This document shows, piece after piece, positions 1 through 8,224 of a stretch of 64,000 nucleotides of DNA (its first letter is position 1; the number at the start of each line of letters is the position of its first letter). The notes under the pieces were generated by a model that saw only the letters and a program-made list of their open reading frames with translations, searched no databases and was not told the DNA's origin. Source of the DNA: Azophilus sp963663395 (lineage in GTDB: Bacteria; Pseudomonadota; Gammaproteobacteria; Pseudomonadales; Azotimanducaceae); assembly GCA_963663395.1 (NCBI GenBank), contig OY760226.1, positions 1,798,001 through 1,862,000 of the forward strand. Direction: 5' to 3'. Both the position numbers and the translations under genes were made by a program.

Positions 1-543
1 CAGGTCTGTTTCCCTGGCGATGTCGGCAATGGTCGGCGCCTGCACCATCAGGCTCCCGAAGGGCATGCCGAGGATGTGCGGAACGATCACCTCGGCAGCG
101 CCGGCCGAGTACGAGGTGCGGGAGTGCACGAACCCGCCGATCAGATTCAGGAAGCGCTTGAGATGCCCCTGGGCGTGGTGAAAGCGGCCGGCGCTGGCCC
201 AACCGTAGGAACCGCCGTAGATCGATTCGTTGCCGCCGGCATCGATGGCGTGCTTGAGTGCATCGGCGGCCAGGTCCAGGGCGGTATCCCAATCGACCCG
301 CACGAAGGGTTCCCGGCCGCGACCGCCGCCGCCTGCCTGCCAGCGCGCCTGCAGCCAGCCGCGGCGCACCATCGGCGCCGGCACGCGACAGGCGGGGTCC
401 TGGGAATCGAGCAGCGACTGGCCGATGGGAGTCGGATTACGGTCTGCTGCGTAATGATGCACCGCCACCACGCGGTCGTTGCGGCTCTCCAGCAGGTAGT
501 TGCCCCAGTGCGTACTGGTGGGCGTCAGTGCTTCGGAGTCCAT
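1..543 (-). CDS. Molybdopterin oxidoreductase, DMSO/TMAO/biotin-sulfoxide reductase type (5' part)
   Basis: Only the first 181 codons are present; the gene runs off the left edge. Read from the ATG at 543, the protein shows THWGNY near residue 12, GGSYGWASAGRF at about 110-121 and a YSAGAAEVIVPHILG stretch near 145-159. These are hallmarks of the N-terminal part of DMSO-reductase-family enzymes that bind a bis-molybdopterin guanine dinucleotide cofactor and reduce S- or N-oxides. The serine in the YS pair is where this family often places its molybdenum ligand (family knowledge). No Tat signal precedes the catalytic domain, so a cytoplasmic enzyme of the BisC type is more likely than a periplasmic TorA. 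The substrate cannot be decided from this fragment. Confidence 0.8.
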   Translation of the reverse strand, partial: MDSEALTPTSTHWGNYLLESRNDRVVAVHHYAADRNPTPIGQSLLDSQDPACRVPAPMVRRGWLQARWQAGGGGRGREPFVRVDWDTALDLAADALKHAIDAGGNESIYGGSYGWASAGRFHHAQGHLKRFLNLIGGFVHSRTSYSAGAAEVIVPHILGMPFGSLMVQAPTIADIARETDL

Positions 544-649
544 CCGTCAACCGTTTCCTGTCGGGTCCGGATAGCGCTCGCCCCGCCTCCAAGAAGAACG
601 GCGAATCGAACCGGTGTTGAACGCGCACTGACCATCATGTCGATATCGG

Positions 650-1852
650 CTACTTGAGCAGTTCCTCGGCAATGATCACCTGGCGAATCTGATTGGTGCC
701 GGCGCCGATCTCCATCAGCTTGCCTACCCGGTAGAGCCGGTTGATTTCGAGGTCGCGGATGTAACCGGCGCCGCCATGCACCTGCACGCCGTTGTCGACG
801 ATGCGCATGAGAGCGCGCCCTGCGTGCAGCATCACGGCAGATGTGCGCATGTGTGCCTCGCCGCGACCGCCGCCGCCGATTTCGAGATCCGCAACCTCCT
901 TCGCGATCTGGTAACTGAAGGCGCGCATCGACTGCAGGTCGGTGTACATGTCGGCCAGGATCCCCTGTACAAGCTGGAACCGCCCGATCGGCTGCCCGAA
1001 CTGCTTGCGGTCCTTGGCGTAGTCGAGCGTGATGTCCATCGCCCGCTGGGCGACCCCGATCATGTGGAAACAGAGGATAGCCCGCTCCATGTTGAGGCCG
1101 CTCATCACCACACCCACTCCGCCGTCGATGCCGCCGATGACATTGCCCGCCGGAACCCGGCAGTCGTCGAACACCAGTTCGGCTGTGGGAACGCCCCGCC
1201 AGCCCATCTTGTCCAGGTGCTGTGCCACCTGGAATCCGGGCGTTGTAGTTTCGAATGCGAAAGCCGATACCCCCTTGGCGCCCTTGTCCGGCGCCGTCCT
1301 GGCATACAGCAGTATGATGTCCGCGACCGGCCCCAGGGAAATGAACATCTTGCGGCCGTTGATGACGAAGTCATCGCCGTCGCGCAGCGCTTTGGTAGCC
1401 ATCGAGCCCAGGGCATCGGAGCCCGCGCCCGGCTCGGTCAGGCCCAGTGCGCCGATCAGGCTGCCGTCGCAGAAGCCGGGCAGATAGCGCGCCTTGAGGG
1501 AATCGTCGGCATTGCGCACGATGTTGTGCAGGCAGATGCTCTCACTGCCCATCCAGGCGGCGCCGAAGCTGGAATTCCAGTAGGACAGGGCCTCGGTGAC
1601 CAGGCACTGTTCGATGAACCCGAGTCCCTGGCCGCCGTATAGCTCCGGAACGGACGTGCCGAGCAGGCCCATCTCGTGCAGCGAGCGGTATTGCGCCTCC
1701 GGGAACCAGTCGTCCCGGTCCATCCGGTCGCAGAGCGGATGCAGATGCTCACGGCCGTAGCGGTACACCGTGTCGTAGATCTGCTGGTGCTCCTCGGCAT
1801 AGCCGTATCTGGCGAGATCGGGGATGGTCATGGATGCATTCTCGGTGGCCAT
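650..1852 (-). CDS. Acyl-CoA dehydrogenase, isovaleryl-CoA dehydrogenase type
   Basis: A full-length flavoprotein of about 400 residues that would oxidise an acyl-CoA to the 2,3-enoyl-CoA and pass electrons to ETF. The flavin-contact motif LTEPGAGSDALGS is near residue 138-150. The C-terminus reads EIGAGTNQIR, as in isovaleryl-CoA dehydrogenase, rather than YEGT as in short- and medium-chain enzymes. The catalytic glutamate is therefore expected in the upstream helix, where LNMERA supplies it near residue 256. The open frame extends to a TTG at 1861. I chose the ATG at 1852; an ATG at 1831 with a GAG upstream is an alternative. A MaoC-like hydratase lies just upstream on the same strand, which fits two successive beta-oxidation steps on a branched acyl-CoA (inference). 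Confidence 0.88.
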   Translation of the reverse strand: MATENASMTIPDLARYGYAEEHQQIYDTVYRYGREHLHPLCDRMDRDDWFPEAQYRSLHEMGLLGTSVPELYGGQGLGFIEQCLVTEALSYWNSSFGAAWMGSESICLHNIVRNADDSLKARYLPGFCDGSLIGALGLTEPGAGSDALGSMATKALRDGDDFVINGRKMFISLGPVADIILLYARTAPDKGAKGVSAFAFETTTPGFQVAQHLDKMGWRGVPTAELVFDDCRVPAGNVIGGIDGGVGVVMSGLNMERAILCFHMIGVAQRAMDITLDYAKDRKQFGQPIGRFQLVQGILADMYTDLQSMRAFSYQIAKEVADLEIGGGGRGEAHMRTSAVMLHAGRALMRIVDNGVQVHGGAGYIRDLEINRLYRVGKLMEIGAGTNQIRQVIIAEELLK

Positions 1853-1907
1853 GCCCGCCAAGTCTTGTCAATTCGGGCAGCGGGCGTTTCCCCAAACACG
1901 AGCCCGG

Positions 1908-2366
1908 TCAATCCCAATACCGGTTGATGAAGGTGGCGACGGCCGCCGGCTCTCCCGTATCGGCGAAGGAGAACGAGATTCCGTAGTGCACCTCTATGCC
2001 GCTGTCCCGATCGAGCACCTCTTCCACGGTGGCCCTGCAACGGATGCGTGAGCCCACCGTTACGGGCCTGAGAATGCGGATGCCATCGATGCCCTTGACG
2101 ATCATCCGTGCCAGGTTGATGTCCATGACCTGCCAGAACAGGCTCGGGAACAGGGCGGGCAGATACAGGCCGGGTGCAATCAGGGCGCCGTACGGCGATG
2201 CCTTGCAGCGTTCCTCGTCCCAGTGTATCCACTCGTCGTTGCCGGTGCCGCGGCAGAAGTCCTGAATGCCATCGGCCGTAATCGTGACCGGGTCGGAGTC
2301 GACGATCACCCGGCCCTGCAGGCGGCGGAAGTCATCGCAACCGTTGATGACGATCTTATCGCTCAT
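1908..2366 (-). CDS. MaoC-like acyl-CoA hydratase
   Basis: A 152-residue single hot-dog domain protein. The segment GNDEWIHWDEERCKASPYG carries the Asp-x3-x-His arrangement of (R)-specific enoyl-CoA hydratases, followed by the usual ALIAPGLYLPAL helix. Such enzymes hydrate 2-enoyl-CoAs. The frame is open from a GTG at 2390, but the ATG at 2366 has a GGATCGG ribosome-site-like stretch and starts MSDKIVING, so I prefer it. It lies 55 bp upstream of the acyl-CoA dehydrogenase on the same strand and probably shares its transcript. It could instead be a dehydratase for a non-standard acyl group. Confidence 0.8.
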   Translation of the reverse strand: MSDKIVINGCDDFRRLQGRVIVDSDPVTITADGIQDFCRGTGNDEWIHWDEERCKASPYGALIAPGLYLPALFPSLFWQVMDINLARMIVKGIDGIRILRPVTVGSRIRCRATVEEVLDRDSGIEVHYGISFSFADTGEPAAVATFINRYWD

Positions 2367-2615
2367 TGCCGATCCGGCACTGAGGGGCACCGCACCCTGT
2401 GGCGCCCCAGGCCGTTGCTGCCATCCTGCTGTTCATTGCGGCGGCCGGCATTGAAAGTCGATGTGCGGCTTTCTCTCGAACTCGCCGGAACTCCGGTACC
2501 GAATCGACGGATGCTTTGCCCGTTGCGACCTTGACGCCGTTGTAGCCAATACCTACCATCGCCTGAGAACGTGCGGTGAGTATCATCTAAATCATTGAAT
2601 AATGGAATAAATTCC

Positions 2616-3575
2616 ATGACCAACCCGGCGGGTGGCGCTACCGCGGAAAATCGGGATGCCGTAGAAGCGGCGATGCTCGCCCGAATCGAGGCCGGCGAAC
2701 TGTTCGAAGATGCCGCGGAACTCTCCCCGCGCTACAGGGAGATACTTCGCCAGACCGTCGAAATCGCCTCGATCAGCGAGATCAGCGTGCTCACCTGGGC
2801 CTGCACCGCCTTTCGCACCGCGCCCGACATCGGCGCCAAGATCGCCGTGTGCGCCACCATTCTCGACGAAGTGGGCCACGCCTATCACCAGGGCATTCTC
2901 GCCGAGCAGTTCGGCGTCGATGTGCATGCCCGCGCCTTCCATGACGACATCGCCCATATCTGGACCTGGCCGATCATGGAAATCCCCGTACGCAGCTACA
3001 TCGAATTCGTGGTGATGCAGTCGATGCTCGACCGCGCCGGCCTGCACTGGACCAAGGACCTGGAACTGCACTGCAGCTACGCCCCCTACCGACGCACGCT
3101 GCGCAAGGTGAACTTCGAGGAAGGCTTTCACATGCGCCACGGCAACTTCTGGACGGAGTTCTACTGGAACCACTCCGAAGAGACCCGGGCCGCGGTGCAG
3201 CGCGGCATCGACTGGATTTTCCCGTTCGGCGTGATGTGGTTCGGCAAACCGGACAATCTCAAGACACGGCCGGAGCAGCTGACCTACCGGGTGCGTGGCT
3301 GGAGCAACGACTTCATGCGCGAGAAGTGGCTGCAGTCGACCTGCGCCTTCCTGAACCGCCTCGGTGCCGACTTCCCCGCTGAATTTGACGCCGACAGCAA
3401 ACGATGGGTACTCACCATGCCCTATCCCATGCTCTACGACGCCGAAGCCTGCACCTGGAGCGGCGAGCCGTGCTCACACGCGGAATACTGGCAGCACTCG
3501 CGCAGGGGCGGGCCCATGCGTCCGGGCGCCTACGAGCGGTTGCGCGGAGAACGCTGGGGTGATGCGCTGTGGTAG
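2616..3575 (+). CDS. PaaA-like diiron oxygenase catalytic subunit
   Basis: A 319-residue ferritin-like protein of the phenylacetate-catabolism family (PaaA/PaaC superfamily). It has the complete set of carboxylate and histidine ligands expected for a diiron centre: E55, the ExxH pair E85/H88, E130, and the ExxH pair E169/H172. This marks the catalytic alpha subunit. Known relatives use O2 to epoxidise phenylacetyl-CoA. The sequence is clearly divergent, so the substrate may be another CoA thioester. The ATG at 2616 is preferred over a TTG at 2595. The next gene overlaps its stop by 7 bp, so the two are translationally coupled. DUF59, PaaB-like, zinc-ribbon and PaaC-like genes follow in order. 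Confidence 0.82.
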   Translation: MTNPAGGATAENRDAVEAAMLARIEAGELFEDAAELSPRYREILRQTVEIASISEISVLTWACTAFRTAPDIGAKIAVCATILDEVGHAYHQGILAEQFGVDVHARAFHDDIAHIWTWPIMEIPVRSYIEFVVMQSMLDRAGLHWTKDLELHCSYAPYRRTLRKVNFEEGFHMRHGNFWTEFYWNHSEETRAAVQRGIDWIFPFGVMWFGKPDNLKTRPEQLTYRVRGWSNDFMREKWLQSTCAFLNRLGADFPAEFDADSKRWVLTMPYPMLYDAEACTWSGEPCSHAEYWQHSRRGGPMRPGAYERLRGERWGDALW

Positions 3576-3886
3576 TCGATCCAGGTGCCGTCAAAGCCGC
3601 GGTGGGCCGGGTGCTCGACCCGCACATCAACGTGCCGCTGACCGAAATGGGAATGCTGAGCGCCGTGCGGGCGGATGACGCGGGCAACGTCGATGTCTCC
3701 CTGGTTTTTCCCTGCCTGGGCTGCCCGGCCTTCACGATGCTGAAGGAGAACGTCCGGCGGCAGGTGCAGCGCGTGGACGGCGTCGGCGACGTACGCGTCC
3801 GGGTGGACTGGGAGGCCCGTTGGGACCGCTCCCTGATGTCTGACCGGGCCAAACGATATGCGGCGCGAAGCGGCTACCGAATCTAG
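3569..3886 (+). CDS. DUF59/MIP18 protein, N-terminal half of a PaaD
   Basis: A 105-residue protein starting at a GTG that overlaps the stop of the PaaA-like gene. The motif LVFPCLGCPAF is the cysteine-containing loop of the DUF59/MIP18 fold found in PaaD and in Fe-S assembly factors such as SufT. PaaD helps mature or stabilise the phenylacetyl-CoA epoxidase. Classical PaaD continues into a C-terminal zinc-binding domain. Here the protein ends after the DUF59 domain, and a zinc ribbon of the PaaD type is encoded separately at 4220-4429, beyond the PaaB-like gene. Its role as assembly factor for the neighbouring oxygenase is inferred from family and context. Confidence 0.8.
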   Translation: MVVDPGAVKAAVGRVLDPHINVPLTEMGMLSAVRADDAGNVDVSLVFPCLGCPAFTMLKENVRRQVQRVDGVGDVRVRVDWEARWDRSLMSDRAKRYAARSGYRI

Positions 3887-3956
3887 CCGGATCTGGTCAT
3901 GAATAAGCTACAGCGGTCGTCAACAGCAGCGAATTCACCGGGCGTGTCACGGTCTG

Positions 3957-4220
3957 GTGTGCCCGCGCCGGGCCATTAGAGCCGTGTCCCTGGGCCGTTC
4001 CGCATCGCTGGACCAGCAATTCGAGGTTTTCGGCCGCGACCAGGTCGAGCGTCCGCTTTCCCATATCGGCAGCATCGTGGCGCCCAATCAGGAACTCGCC
4101 GTGGCCCGCGCGCGCATTCTGTACTCCGAACGTCAGTGGGTAGAACTGTGCGTGGCGCCGGCAGAGTCGTTCATGCACTGCCTGCAGGGGGCGCGCAGCG
4201 GCACGGTTGGGCTCGCCTGA
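3957..4220 (+). CDS. PaaB-like small subunit
   Basis: A short protein whose core FEVFGRDQVERPLSHIGSIV, followed by a stretch of alternating Ala/Arg helix and a WVELCV strand, matches the PaaB family. PaaB bridges PaaA-PaaC heterodimers in the epoxidase complex. There is no ATG start. I give the GTG at 3957 as the outer limit; the GTG at 3984, preceded by AGAG, gives a protein closer to the usual PaaB N-terminus and may be the true start. The stop codon overlaps the ATG of the zinc-ribbon gene by one base. The 70 bp before it hold no other gene. Confidence 0.72.
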   Translation: MCPRRAIRAVSLGRSASLDQQFEVFGRDQVERPLSHIGSIVAPNQELAVARARILYSERQWVELCVAPAESFMHCLQGARSGTVGLA

Positions 4221-4429
4221 TGAACGACCGACGGACAGCGGCGGGTTCCCGCAGGGACTTCCGGCCAACGGAAGAATACGATGGCCAGGTGCGCTGCCCC
4301 TGGTGCGAATCCACCCATACCCGGCTGGTCAGTCCCTACGGCCCAAGCGTGGCGGAGATGATGTTCGAATGCCTCGACTGCGGGCAGGGATTCGGCTGGC
4401 TGAAGTGGCAGCACCGGCTCCCCGGCTGA
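4220..4429 (+). CDS. Zinc-ribbon protein, C-terminal half of a PaaD
   Basis: A 69-residue protein whose ATG overlaps the stop of the PaaB-like gene (TGATG). It has two CxxC knuckles, CPWCES near residue 26 and CLDCGQGF near residue 51, spaced as in the C-terminal zinc domain of PaaD, including the intervening aromatic and hydrophobic pattern (VSPYGPSVAEMMFEC). The matching DUF59 half is the separate gene at 3569-3886. A small electron-transfer or scaffold role is possible. Assignment as a split PaaD rests on motif and operon position. The PaaC-like gene begins 11 bp after its stop. Confidence 0.72.
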   Translation: MNDRRTAAGSRRDFRPTEEYDGQVRCPWCESTHTRLVSPYGPSVAEMMFECLDCGQGFGWLKWQHRLPG

Positions 4430-4439
4430 TGGTTGCCCT

Positions 4440-5303
4440 GTGGTGAGTTATCCGGCCGAGATCACTGCTGCGCTCAAGAGTGAACTGCTCTGTATCGCCG
4501 ACAGCAACTGGGTGCTGGGGCACTGGTACGTCACCTGCATGCTCAATGGCCGGGAACTGACCGATTTCACCTCCATGGCCGGAATCGCCGAGGAAAAGCT
4601 CGGTCACGCCAGGGCCCTCTTCCGGTTCATGGAGGAGTACTACGGGCTTCCAGAGCATCAACTCGAATTCGCCCGGTCGGCGGATGACATTCACAGCATG
4701 GCGCTGCTCGACGCGCCCCCGGAGAACTGGGCCGACTTCGTTCTGACCCTGTATCTGGCCGACAAGGCCTTGTGGCGATTCTCCGACACGCTGCGCAAGG
4801 GCAATTTCGCGCCCGCCGCCAACCTGGTTACCCGGTTCGGCGAAGAGGCTTATTTCCACCAGCTTTGCATCGACGGTTGGCTGAAGGCGCTGGATGACGG
4901 CGAACGGCGCGACCTGGCTTCCGCTCTGCCCACCCGGCTGCCGCCGGTACTGCAATGGTTCGACGGGCCCGATGCCGACCCCCTGCTGGATGCGGGGGTG
5001 CGCACCGAGCCGCTGGCGCAAGCGCGGGACCGCCTCGAGGCAGACATCCGGAAGTCGTTTGAGTCGCTGCGGCACCCGGCGGACGAAACCTCGGCGCACC
5101 ACGCCGACCCCGGTGAATCGATCCCCTGGGATGCCGTGCGGCGCCGTTCGCATGGGAGCGCTCTGCCGCCGCGCCTGTGGGAGTCGATGGTGCCAACGAG
5201 TGCGGCAGCGAGGCTTGCCCGCCGTCCCCTGGCGGTGAGCATCGACGACAACATCGATCTGTTCGGCAAGGTCAGGAAGGATGAAACCGAACCCCAATTC
5301 TGA
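4440..5303 (+). CDS. PaaC-like structural subunit of the oxygenase
   Basis: A 287-residue ferritin-like protein of the same superfamily as PaaA but without the paired ExxH iron ligands; the corresponding helix reads AEEKLGHAR. This fits the non-catalytic PaaC subunit, which stabilises PaaA. It starts at tandem GTG codons (4440 and 4443) just after the zinc-ribbon gene; no ATG is available in this frame. After the helical core it has a roughly 80-residue C-terminal extension rich in Arg, Pro and Ala (from about residue 205) that I do not recognise. The ferredoxin gene converges on it from the opposite strand. Confidence 0.75.
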   Translation: MVSYPAEITAALKSELLCIADSNWVLGHWYVTCMLNGRELTDFTSMAGIAEEKLGHARALFRFMEEYYGLPEHQLEFARSADDIHSMALLDAPPENWADFVLTLYLADKALWRFSDTLRKGNFAPAANLVTRFGEEAYFHQLCIDGWLKALDDGERRDLASALPTRLPPVLQWFDGPDADPLLDAGVRTEPLAQARDRLEADIRKSFESLRHPADETSAHHADPGESIPWDAVRRRSHGSALPPRLWESMVPTSAAARLARRPLAVSIDDNIDLFGKVRKDETEPQF

Positions 5304-5359
5304 CCGCGACGAGTCGGCCCGGTGCAACCGGACGCGGATTTGTTGACGGCGGTCTCCCT

Positions 5360-5677
5360 TCAGCCGTTGTCGGCGATCTGCAGTTCGATCCCGTCGAGCG
5401 CTTCGGTCATGTGGATCTGACAGGCCAGGCGGCTGCTCGCCCGCCTGCCCTCCACCATGCACAGCATCCCTTCCTCGAGGTCTTCTATCGGGGGCAGGCG
5501 CGACAGCCAATCACGGCTGAAGTGGGAATGACAGGTGCCGCAGGCCGCCGCGCCGCCGCATTCCGCGACCATGCCCGGAATCTGCTGATTGAACGCGCCT
5601 TCCATGAGCGAGAAGCCGATGTCGACCTCTTCCTCGTGGCGAACTCCGAGCGGGTCGATGTAGATGACCTTGGGCAT
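5360..5677 (-). CDS. 2Fe-2S ferredoxin, adrenodoxin-like
   Basis: A 105-residue ferredoxin with the cluster pattern C40-x5-C46-x2-C49 (ECGGAAACGTCH) and a fourth cysteine at about 85 in RLACQIHM. This is the adrenodoxin/ISC type that passes single electrons to oxygenases and P450s. It sits beside the PaaA-like oxygenase genes on the opposite strand. No PaaE-type flavin/ferredoxin reductase is present in this block, so this ferredoxin plus a reductase encoded elsewhere is the likely electron path (inference). It could equally serve the P450 at 51 kb. Confidence 0.88.
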   Translation of the reverse strand: MPKVIYIDPLGVRHEEEVDIGFSLMEGAFNQQIPGMVAECGGAAACGTCHSHFSRDWLSRLPPIEDLEEGMLCMVEGRRASSRLACQIHMTEALDGIELQIADNG

Positions 5678-5702
5678 TGGGGCTCCATTTGGGCGATAGC
5701 GA

Positions 5703-5708
5703 TATAAT
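5703..5708 (+). promoter_or_regulatory. Candidate -10 box for the AraC-type gene
   Basis: A perfect TATAAT lies 28 bp before the TTG start of the AraC-type gene, in the 58-bp gap between it and the divergent ferredoxin. No good -35 is seen at 16-18 bp; a TTGGGG at 5677-5682 is about 20 bp away. Activator dependence would fit, but this is a motif match only. Confidence 0.35.
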
Positions 5709-5735
5709 CGTTGGTCGGAAATTAGGGACGCAGCC

Positions 5736-6785
5736 TTGGAAGCGACGCTGCCGCTGCAGAAATCCTCATTCGGACCGATTGCCGTTGCAATCTACCAGAC
5801 GCTCGAATCCTACGGCGTCGATGCCGAACTGGTCATGCGCAACGCCGGTGTGGACCTTGCCCGCGTGCAGGATCCCACCACCCGCCTGGAACCGTCCGTG
5901 CATCGCCGCATCGTGGCGGAAGCCGTGGAAATCACGGGCGACTGCAGTTTCGGGCTGCGTTTTTCCGATTTCGTGCACCCGACCTCCTTTCACGCGCTGG
6001 GGCTTGCGCTGCTCTCGAGCAGCACGCTCAGCGCTTTCTGCAAGCGCTGGGTACGCTACCACTCCTTCATAACGACGATGGGCAAGGTCACCTTCGATGA
6101 GGCCGCCGTTGATCCTGTGCTGATTTTCCCTTCTCAGTCGTCGAACCCGGTGTCGAAGGTGGGCCGCGCGATGATTGACGGGCAGATCGCCACGGTGCTC
6201 AAGCTGATCCGTTTCATGTACCGGCCGGACTACTATCCGCGGCGCGTGGAACTGATCTGCCCGATAGTGCCGGGCACCCGGCGCAACTACGAACGGTACT
6301 TCGGGCCGAACCTGCAGTTCGGCGCCGCGCGCAACGGGCTCTATTTCGATCGGGAAGACCTGAACGTGCGGCTGCCCGCCGCCAACGCGGAACTCGCGCG
6401 CCTGAACGACGAAGTGGTGGTGAAGTTTTTGGCACGGCTGGAGAAGGCGGACGTGGTGGCCCGGGCGCACTCCAAGCTTATCGAGCTGCTGCCCTCGGGC
6501 CATTGCTGCAAGGCCGAAGTGGCCCGCGCCCTGCACATGAGCGTGCGCACGCTGCACAATCGCTTGACGGAAGCCGGCACCACCTATCAGCAGTTGCTCG
6601 ACCGCACGCGCCGGGGACTGGCGGAACAGTACATGCAGCAACCGAACGTTTCCGTGAGCGAAGTCGCCTACCTGCTCGGGTTTTCCGACTGCAGCAATTT
6701 CTCCAGGGCCTTCCATCGCTGGACCGGCAAATCACCGAGCGTCTACCGCGACCAGGCCAGGGCCGGGCTCTACCCCGTCAATTGA
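5736..6785 (+). CDS. AraC-family transcriptional regulator
   Basis: A 349-residue regulator. The N-terminal two thirds resembles the arabinose-binding-like sensor domain of OruR/ArgR-type AraC proteins. The C-terminal 90 residues hold the double helix-turn-helix, with VARALHMSVRTLHNRLTEAG as the first and EVAYLLGFSDCSNFSRAFHR as the second. The start is a TTG preceded by AGGGA at proper spacing; no better start is present. It lies between the ferredoxin (divergent, 58 bp away) and the racemase (same strand). It probably controls the acyl-CoA/oxygenase genes around it in response to a pathway metabolite; this is inferred from position only. Confidence 0.88.
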   Translation: MEATLPLQKSSFGPIAVAIYQTLESYGVDAELVMRNAGVDLARVQDPTTRLEPSVHRRIVAEAVEITGDCSFGLRFSDFVHPTSFHALGLALLSSSTLSAFCKRWVRYHSFITTMGKVTFDEAAVDPVLIFPSQSSNPVSKVGRAMIDGQIATVLKLIRFMYRPDYYPRRVELICPIVPGTRRNYERYFGPNLQFGAARNGLYFDREDLNVRLPAANAELARLNDEVVVKFLARLEKADVVARAHSKLIELLPSGHCCKAEVARALHMSVRTLHNRLTEAGTTYQQLLDRTRRGLAEQYMQQPNVSVSEVAYLLGFSDCSNFSRAFHRWTGKSPSVYRDQARAGLYPVN

Positions 6786-7001
6786 CTGGGCCGTCTCCCG
6801 TCTCGCCGGTGCGGGAACCGATGGCCACGGCCGCGGCCTGCCGTTGATCGCGGCACCGACCACCTGACCGTTTGTTTGCCCGGATTCACCCTTGTCCGCG
6901 GGCCAGTCCCGGTAAACTCTCGCAATCGTTTACCGGACGTCAGCCGCGCCCCGGCATGGGCGGCCGGCTTGCATCCATACAGCGCGTTGCGGAAACGGCA
7001 C

Positions 7002-8144
7002 ATGGGACCGCTCGAGGGATACAGAATAATCGAGATCGCCGGCATCGGGCCCGGCCAATTCTGCGGCATGCTGTTGGCGGACATGGGTGCCCGGCTCGTT
7101 CGCATCGACAATCCGGCCGGCGGCGACCGGGGTGTGGCCATGCCGGCGGAATACAACCTCATGAACCGCAGCAGGCCGGTAATCGGGGTCGATCTCAAGG
7201 ACCCCGAGGGGGCTGACCTGGTGCTGCGCCTGTGTGCCGGCGCCGATGCCCTGTTCGAAGGTTTCCGCCCTGGCGTCATGGAGCGGCTGGGCCTGGGGCC
7301 TGACGACTGCATGGCCCGCAATCCCCGCCTGGTCTACGGCCGCATAACGGGCTGGGGACAGGAAGGGCCACTCGCCGCCAGGGCTGGCCACGACACGAAC
7401 TACATCGCGCTTGCGGGTGCGCTCGGCATGCTGGGCGACGCGGACAGACCACCGCCGGTACCCCTCAACCTGATCGGCGATTTCGGCGGCGGTGGACTGT
7501 ACCTGGCGCTCGGGATGCTGGCGGCCATGCTGGAAGCGAACCGTTCCGGCAAGGGCCAGGTCGTCGATGCGGCGATGGTGGACGGCACCGCGTCCATGCT
7601 GACCCTGTTCTACGGCATGCTCGCCGGCGGCCTGTGGACCGACCGCCGGGGCGTCAACCTGTTCGACGGGAGCGCCCCGTTCGTACGCAGCTACGAGACG
7701 CGCGATGGCGGATACGTGGCGGTCTGCGCCATCGAGCGGCGTTTCTTCACCGCCTTGCTCGAAGCGCTCGATACGGATGAAATCGACCCGGCCGATCAGT
7801 ACAACACCGAAGCATGGCCGGATCACCACAGGACTCTGGAAAAACTGTTCAAGTCCCGGACCCGGGATGACTGGACGCAGGTTTTCGAAGGCCGGGATGC
7901 CTGTTTCGCCCCCGTGCTGACCCTCACCGAGGCGGCGCAGCACGCGCACAGCAAGGCCCGGCAAAGCCATCTGACGGTCGACGGGATTCTGCAGCCGGCG
8001 CCCGCCCCGCGCTTCTCCCGGACGCCGTCCGGCATTCAGGGGCCGCCTTCGGGCCCGGGGGAAGATGCGCAGGAGAGCCTGTCCGGGTGGGGGCTGGGCG
8101 ATGCCGAGATCCGGCGGTTGATCAAGTCCGGCGTGGTGAACTGA
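7002..8144 (+). CDS. Alpha-methylacyl-CoA racemase (CaiB/BaiF family)
   Basis: A 380-residue class III CoA-transferase-fold enzyme. The N-terminus EIAGIGPGQFCGMLLADMGA and the blocks RLVYGRITGWGQEGPLA, NLIGDFGGGGLYLALG and VDAAMVDGTASML follow alpha-methylacyl-CoA racemase closely. The catalytic residues of that enzyme have counterparts at H130 (AGHDTNYIA), D160 (IGDFGGGG) and E232 (SYETRDGG). The reaction is epimerisation of (2R)/(2S)-2-methylacyl-CoAs, needed when branched isoprenoid or sterol side chains enter beta-oxidation. The frame is open upstream to 6876, but the ATG at 7002 with GGAAACGG before it gives the canonical N-terminus. The surrounding acyl-CoA enzymes support breakdown of a methyl-branched substrate. 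Confidence 0.9.
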   Translation: MGPLEGYRIIEIAGIGPGQFCGMLLADMGARLVRIDNPAGGDRGVAMPAEYNLMNRSRPVIGVDLKDPEGADLVLRLCAGADALFEGFRPGVMERLGLGPDDCMARNPRLVYGRITGWGQEGPLAARAGHDTNYIALAGALGMLGDADRPPPVPLNLIGDFGGGGLYLALGMLAAMLEANRSGKGQVVDAAMVDGTASMLTLFYGMLAGGLWTDRRGVNLFDGSAPFVRSYETRDGGYVAVCAIERRFFTALLEALDTDEIDPADQYNTEAWPDHHRTLEKLFKSRTRDDWTQVFEGRDACFAPVLTLTEAAQHAHSKARQSHLTVDGILQPAPAPRFSRTPSGIQGPPSGPGEDAQESLSGWGLGDAEIRRLIKSGVVN

Positions 8145-8224
8145 ACGGACTACCCCTCGCCGGGGAAGCGGCCGTTCACCTGCTCAAACGCGTCGGCGTA
8201 GCGCGTGATCATTGCCACGAACCA

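Noticed and set aside
76..657. 193-codon plus-strand frame at the left edge
   Set aside because: The minus strand of the same DNA encodes a recognisable molybdopterin oxidoreductase N-terminus that runs off the edge.
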